The notes beneath the pieces are model-generated. The model ran no database searches. It worked only from the letters and a program-made list of their open reading frames with translations, and was not told the DNA's origin. Positions 60,228 to 64,000 of a stretch of 64,000 nt of DNA are shown here, piece by piece (within the stretch, counting starts at the first letter, position 1; each line of letters begins with the position of its first letter). Made by a program: the position numbers and the translations under genes. Source of the stretch: Methanosalsum zhilinae DSM 4017 (lineage in GTDB: Archaea > Halobacteriota > Methanosarcinia > Methanosarcinales > Methanosarcinaceae); the NCBI RefSeq assembly GCF_000217995.1, contig NC_015676.1:1094103-1158102 (forward strand), written 5' to 3'.

Positions 60228-60941
60228 ATGAAAATAACTATTTTTAATGGAAGTCCCAGGGGAAGAAAAAGTAATAGTAACGTTATAGCAGAATCTCTGC
60301 TGGAAGGAGCAGAACTTGCAGGGGCTCAGACTGAACAGGTATTCCTGATCGAGAAAGACATAAAACAATGCCTTGGTTGTTTTAGTTGCTGGGAAAAAAC
60401 TCCAGGGTCCTGTATCCTGAATGATGATATGAAAGAATTGATCAATCTTTATCTGGAATCGGATTATGTCGGAATGGCAACACCCGTCTATAATATGTAT
60501 ATGACAGGTTTGCTAAAGAATTTTACAGATAGATTTTTACCGCTGGTAACGCCACACCTTCAAAGAAAAGAAGATGGCAGTTTCTATCATGAAGGCAGAG
60601 TTAAGCATTTCCCCCGCCAGTTTTTTATTGCAAATTCCGGATTTCCAGGCGAGCATAATTTTGATGTGCTCAAAAAATTCTTTGAAAATCAAAATCTTGT
60701 GCTTGAAATTTATCGTGATTGCGGGGAAGCACTACAGGCTACAGTCGAAAATCCTTCACTTATCGAAAAGATCAATCAATACCGAGAGCACTTAAAAAAA
60801 GCTGGTTCAGAGATAGTACAAAATGGTCAGGTGTGTGGTGAGACTAAAGATCAAATTCACTCAAAACTGATCCGCGATGAGGAGTATATGGAAGAAGCTA
60901 ACCGACAGTGGAATGAAATGCTTGAAGAAACTGACTGTTAG
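60228..60941 (+). CDS. Iron-sulfur flavoprotein (Isf-like)
   Basis: A 237-residue flavodoxin-fold protein starting MKITIFNGSPRGRKSNSN, the FMN phosphate loop. CLGCFSCWEKTPGSC has the compact Cx2Cx2Cx7C pattern that binds a [4Fe-4S] cluster in Isf of Methanosarcina. Such proteins shuttle electrons, for example to reduce oxygen or peroxide. The C-terminal part is charged and longer than in the homologue at 62851. Confidence 0.8.
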   Translation: MKITIFNGSPRGRKSNSNVIAESLLEGAELAGAQTEQVFLIEKDIKQCLGCFSCWEKTPGSCILNDDMKELINLYLESDYVGMATPVYNMYMTGLLKNFTDRFLPLVTPHLQRKEDGSFYHEGRVKHFPRQFFIANSGFPGEHNFDVLKKFFENQNLVLEIYRDCGEALQATVENPSLIEKINQYREHLKKAGSEIVQNGQVCGETKDQIHSKLIRDEEYMEEANRQWNEMLEETDC

Positions 60942-61373
60942 TAACGTATTTAAAGGAATATCTATAAACAAAAGTTAATCCTTTAAAAAGGGACAAGCTG
61001 AAATACAATTCCAGCTTGTCACCGAATTCAACCCAGACCCCATCCGCTCACTTCTATATCTAAGTTTTCTCTTTAAACATATAACTATAGACTGGATTAC
61101 ATATAAAACTTTTGTTAACACTGATAATTGATGATGTACTGATTTACTCATTACAAGATTCTCGATTAGCGAATGTATGATCTCAATAAAATAACGTACT
61201 ATTGATAATTCCATTTAGCTGTTACGATTAACTTTGATTTTAGCATAATTGAGTTATGAATATTACTTTTGGCATGTTAATCAATAATTTTAAATCGACT
61301 GCATATCATAATTGATTAGTGAAAAATACATTATAACATCATGATTTTAGATGATTTCAGGGGGAGTGGCTAG
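60942..61373. other. Intergenic region with a minus-strand hairpin
   Basis: A 432-nt A+T-rich region. An 80-codon minus-strand frame (61214-60975) exists but overlaps the hairpin and G-rich stretch at its end, so it is not called. Apart from that and the ribosome binding site of the dehydrogenase gene, I see nothing. Confidence 0.4.
60985..61051 (-). ncRNA. Candidate small RNA 3' end with intrinsic terminator
   Basis: On the minus strand, GTGAGCGGATGGGG (61051-61038) is followed by a 9-bp hairpin GACAAGCTG/CAGCTTGTC (61020-60992) and CCTTTTT. No supported gene on this strand precedes it. The element resembles the left part of the G-rich hairpin at 37373. Its 5' end is unknown. Confidence 0.3.
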
Positions 61374-62741
61374 ATGAAGAAAATAAAATCTATAAATCCT
61401 GCAACCGGAGAATTAAATGAAGAATTTGACCATTATTCCAGCCAGGCTGTCAGCGAGAAACTGAAAATTTCAAGAAAGGCGTTCAGTGACTGGAAAAATG
61501 AATCCATAGATCAAAGATGTTCCTCAATTCAAGAGGTAGCTAAAGTTTTGAGAGGCAATAAAAAGGAACTTGCTGAGATCATTACAAACGAAATGGGAAA
61601 ACCAATAAAAGAATCAATTGCTGAAATCGAAAAATGTGCATGGACATGCGATTATTTTTCAAAAAACGTCGAGAATTTCCTTGAGCCGGAATTTGTGGAA
61701 TCGGATGCAAAAAGTTCCTGTTATGTTTTTGAACCTGCAGGTGTTGTCCTGAGCATAATGCCATGGAACTTCCCCTTCTGGCAGGCATTGAGATTTGGAA
61801 TACCTGCACTGGCAGGAGGAAATACAGTATTGCTAAAACATGCAAGCAGTGTACCTATGTGCGCCCTGGAGATAGAGAAAATTTTCATAAAAGCAGGCCT
61901 TCCGGAAGGTACCTATCAGACAATCCTTGTTAATGGGGAAACAGCATCGTCATTGATCGCAAAAAATGAGATCAATGCAGTTTCTTTTACAGGAAGCAGA
62001 CCGGCTGGAGAAAAGGTTGCACAAGCTGCAGGAGGCAGCATAAAAAAGTTCATTCTTGAACTTGGTGGTAGTGATCCCTTTATTGTAATGGATGATGCAG
62101 ATATCCCGGAAGCAGCAAAAGCAGCTGTTACTGGTCGATTCCAGAACTGCGGCCAGAGCTGTATCGCAGCCAAGCGCCTGTTAATCAATGAAAATGTTAT
62201 GGATGATTTTACAGAACTTTTCCTGAAAAATATTGATGACATGAAAATAGGCGATCCAATGGATTCAGATACCGATATTGGACCAATGTCAAGTGAAAAA
62301 CAGAGGCAGATCCTGGATAAACAGGTAACTGAGAGTCTTAGAAAGGGAGCTAATGTTTTGCTGGAAGGAGGTATGACAGATGAAGATGGCTTCTTTTACC
62401 TCCCTACAGTACTCAATAAAATCAACAGAGAAGCTCCTGTTGTTACTGAAGAGACATTCGGACCTGTAGCTCCGATTATAACCTTCAAAGACGATAATGA
62501 AGCCATAAAAATTGCCAACAATACCGAGTTTGGGCTGGGAGCCAGTATTTGGAGTAGAGATCAGAATAGAAGCATGCGGGTAGCAAAACAGGTAGAAGCT
62601 GGTGTTATTGCCATCAACAGCATAGTGTCATCTGATCCAAGACTTCCCTTTGGAGGCATGAAAAAAAGCGGTGTTGGCAGGGAACTGTCTCGTATTGGAA
62701 TGCTGGAATTTATGGAAGTAAAATCAATGAAAATATATTGA
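61374..62741 (+). CDS. NAD(P)-dependent aldehyde dehydrogenase, succinate-semialdehyde type
   Basis: The 455-residue enzyme has PWNFPFWQALRFGIPALAGG, FTGSRPAGEKVAQAAG, the general-base segment FILELGGSDPFIV and the catalytic cysteine in FQNCGQSCIAAKR. SDPRLPFGGMKKSGVGREL closes the family pattern. It most resembles short succinate-semialdehyde dehydrogenases (GabD/Sad-like), making succinate. The substrate is inferred. GGGGGAG precedes the ATG. Confidence 0.85.
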   Translation: MKKIKSINPATGELNEEFDHYSSQAVSEKLKISRKAFSDWKNESIDQRCSSIQEVAKVLRGNKKELAEIITNEMGKPIKESIAEIEKCAWTCDYFSKNVENFLEPEFVESDAKSSCYVFEPAGVVLSIMPWNFPFWQALRFGIPALAGGNTVLLKHASSVPMCALEIEKIFIKAGLPEGTYQTILVNGETASSLIAKNEINAVSFTGSRPAGEKVAQAAGGSIKKFILELGGSDPFIVMDDADIPEAAKAAVTGRFQNCGQSCIAAKRLLINENVMDDFTELFLKNIDDMKIGDPMDSDTDIGPMSSEKQRQILDKQVTESLRKGANVLLEGGMTDEDGFFYLPTVLNKINREAPVVTEETFGPVAPIITFKDDNEAIKIANNTEFGLGASIWSRDQNRSMRVAKQVEAGVIAINSIVSSDPRLPFGGMKKSGVGRELSRIGMLEFMEVKSMKIY

Positions 62742-62760
62742 AGAATAAAAAATAACTGTT

Positions 62761-62788
62761 CTGTACAATAAATACAGGAGTTGTACAG
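62761..62788. repeat. Inverted repeat after the aldehyde dehydrogenase
   Basis: CTGTACAA and TTGTACAG form an 8-bp perfect stem with a 12-nt spacer, between the ends of convergent genes. It may act as a terminator stem. Confidence 0.5.
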
Positions 62789-62850
62789 GATTCAAGTATT
62801 ATCCAATAACTCCCTTTCATTATTGATGGGTATCTAATACTGCACTGCAT

Positions 62851-63537
62851 TTAGCTATCGATGTCACCAGCTCTTTCCTGATATCTTAGCTTTTTAGCGA
62901 TATTTCGACCCATCTCTTTTGCAGCTTCTACAGCTTGAGGCTGTTCTTCAAAATCATTGATTCCCACGGATTCAACTGTAGCCTCTGGACCAAATATCAT
63001 GGAAAGGCCACTCGTCTCACAATCATCCCCATAACCGCATCTTACACATGGAACATTGCCCTGGACTTTCACTCCGCCAGCAGGTTCCATCCCTTCTTCC
63101 ATCATATAATAATATATAGAATTCAAGCCACAATCTCCTGCAGGCGGGAGCATCTCTGATCCATCAGGTATCGCATGTGTGACTATGGCCCCTCCCGGTT
63201 TACCGCGCATGAATCCGTACTTGTGGCGAAGTGGATAGAGCCTTTCAATAAAAGCCTTGGTACGCGAATCCAGTGAAGAGTATGGGGTATAGCCTGCAAT
63301 TATTAAAGCATCTGCATTCTTTGCCTTTTCAGTCAGTTCTATTCCATCATCTTTGATTACACAGACATTCGTATCCACACACCTCAGGCATGCAAGGCAT
63401 GGAGCAACCTTATAATCTCTTAGGCTAATCATTTCATAATCCAGACCTGTTGCCTCCAGAGCCGTTTTTAGAGCACGATCTGTATTGCTGTTCTTTAGAG
63501 GGGACCCTGAAACTCCCATAATTTTTTTTGAAGACAC
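62851..63537 (-). CDS. Iron-sulfur flavoprotein (Isf-like) with extra cysteine motif
   Basis: A flavodoxin-fold protein with KIMGVSGSPLKNSNTDRA and CLACLRCVDTNVC, the compact cluster motif of Isf. A second cysteine group, CVRCGYGDDC, lies near residue 165 and is absent from the homologue at 60228. I choose the GTG at 63537, just after GGTGGTAAAT; an in-frame ATG at 63549 has no binding site. Confidence 0.8.
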   Translation of the reverse strand: MSSKKIMGVSGSPLKNSNTDRALKTALEATGLDYEMISLRDYKVAPCLACLRCVDTNVCVIKDDGIELTEKAKNADALIIAGYTPYSSLDSRTKAFIERLYPLRHKYGFMRGKPGGAIVTHAIPDGSEMLPPAGDCGLNSIYYYMMEEGMEPAGGVKVQGNVPCVRCGYGDDCETSGLSMIFGPEATVESVGINDFEEQPQAVEAAKEMGRNIAKKLRYQERAGDIDS

Positions 63538-63748
63538 ATTTACCACCATTAATGAGATGAAAATATAGCAATATATAGTTAATTATTATAACATAATGTA
63601 AAAATTTGAATCAAAAACAAACTTACAAAGGTAGTTATTGGAATTGTTTCTTAAAAAATTAGCAATTACAAAATAGGAACTTATATATATTATTTAGTCA
63701 GATTTTTAAATACTATTCGTTATTATATTAATTTTAAGGAGAGACAAA

Positions 63749-64000
63749 ATGATATTTAGTGCAATTATATATCTCATTATTCTATTTGCTGTGATAGTGG
63801 GTATGTTTTTATATACCGGGGAACTCTCTACAGCTCTTGGAGTAGCAGCAATATTTGTTATTGTATGGATTGCCGGAGTCTATTATCAACGCAAACTCAA
63901 AAACGAAGAGTGGATTGGCCAAATTGTTGATATTAAGAACGAAGATAACTATGATGATGAAGGACATGTTGTCGGTACTCACACATATGCTCATTTAAGG
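63749..64000 (+). CDS. Membrane protein, 3' end outside the window
   Basis: The first 84 codons are visible. Two hydrophobic helices (MIFSAIIYLIILFAVIVG; LGVAAIFVIVWIAGVYY) lead into a soluble part with GQIVDIKNEDNYDDEG. AAGGAG lies 7 nt before ATG 63749. No family recognised. Confidence 0.6.
   Translation, partial: MIFSAIIYLIILFAVIVGMFLYTGELSTALGVAAIFVIVWIAGVYYQRKLKNEEWIGQIVDIKNEDNYDDEGHVVGTHTYAHLR

Noticed and set aside
60975-61214. Minus-strand frame of 79 codons in the gap before the aldehyde dehydrogenase gene
   Set aside because: No ribosome binding site or recognisable domain, and its 3' part is a perfect hairpin and terminator. A transposase remnant was considered, but no catalytic motif or terminal repeat could be seen.

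Overview
The window is from a methylotrophic methanogenic archaeon of the Methanosarcinales. The evidence is a complete pyrrolysine locus (tRNA-Pyl plus pylSBCD), the methylamine-pathway genes mtbA and ramA, three methanogenesis marker proteins (Mmp10, Mmp11, Mmp12), the large subunit of the archaeal polymerase D, archaeal ribosomal and RNA polymerase genes, and archaeal mevalonate-pathway genes. DNA is A+T rich with archaeal TATA boxes. The sodium/proton Mrp antiporter together with the N-epsilon-acetyl-beta-lysine genes ablAB suggests a salt-adapted member of the family. This last point is inference.

Layout. 1-7.5 kb: the end of a sodium:solute symporter, a MobB-MoaE fusion, a membrane serine protease, radC, then Mmp11 with an IorA-like thiamine-diphosphate enzyme, facing a DUF123/Mmp12/DUF2103-like group. 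7.6-17.5 kb, minus strand: a long operon-like run from L18e, L13, S9, RpoN, an intron-bearing tRNA-Pro, RpoK and S2 through a MEMO protein to mevalonate kinase, isopentenyl phosphate kinase, type 2 IPP isomerase, RNase J and a frameshifted GGPP synthase. 17.7-30 kb: serA, divergent mtbA and ramA, a cation antiporter, stress proteins, and pylTSBCD. 30-37 kb: Hsp20, a cysteine-rich small protein and the seven-gene mrpABCDEFG operon, followed by a hairpin enclosing a G-quadruplex motif. 37.6-49.9 kb: Sua5, an MBL-rhodanese fusion, ablAB, polymerase D large subunit, Mmp10, photolyase, tRNA-Gly and tRNA-Leu.

49.9-64 kb looks more accessory: a YdjM-like membrane protein beside tRNA-Leu, then malic enzyme divergent from fumC-frdA-frdB. 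Together these could run pyruvate to succinate, with a fumarate reductase that has no membrane anchor or HdrB-like domain here. After them come small membrane proteins, a TPR lipoprotein, two iron-sulfur flavoproteins and a succinate-semialdehyde-type dehydrogenase. Decayed gene pieces lie in several intergenic regions: a fragment related to the 59.2-kb membrane protein, a PGF-CTERM tail, and a broken small ORF coupled to malic enzyme.

No CRISPR array, rRNA or intact transposon was seen. The strongest items for follow-up are the hairpin-bounded G-quadruplex, the frameshift at an A7 slippery site in the GGPP synthase gene, the Mmp11/TPP-enzyme/Mmp12 neighbourhood, and the anchorless fumarate reductase module.
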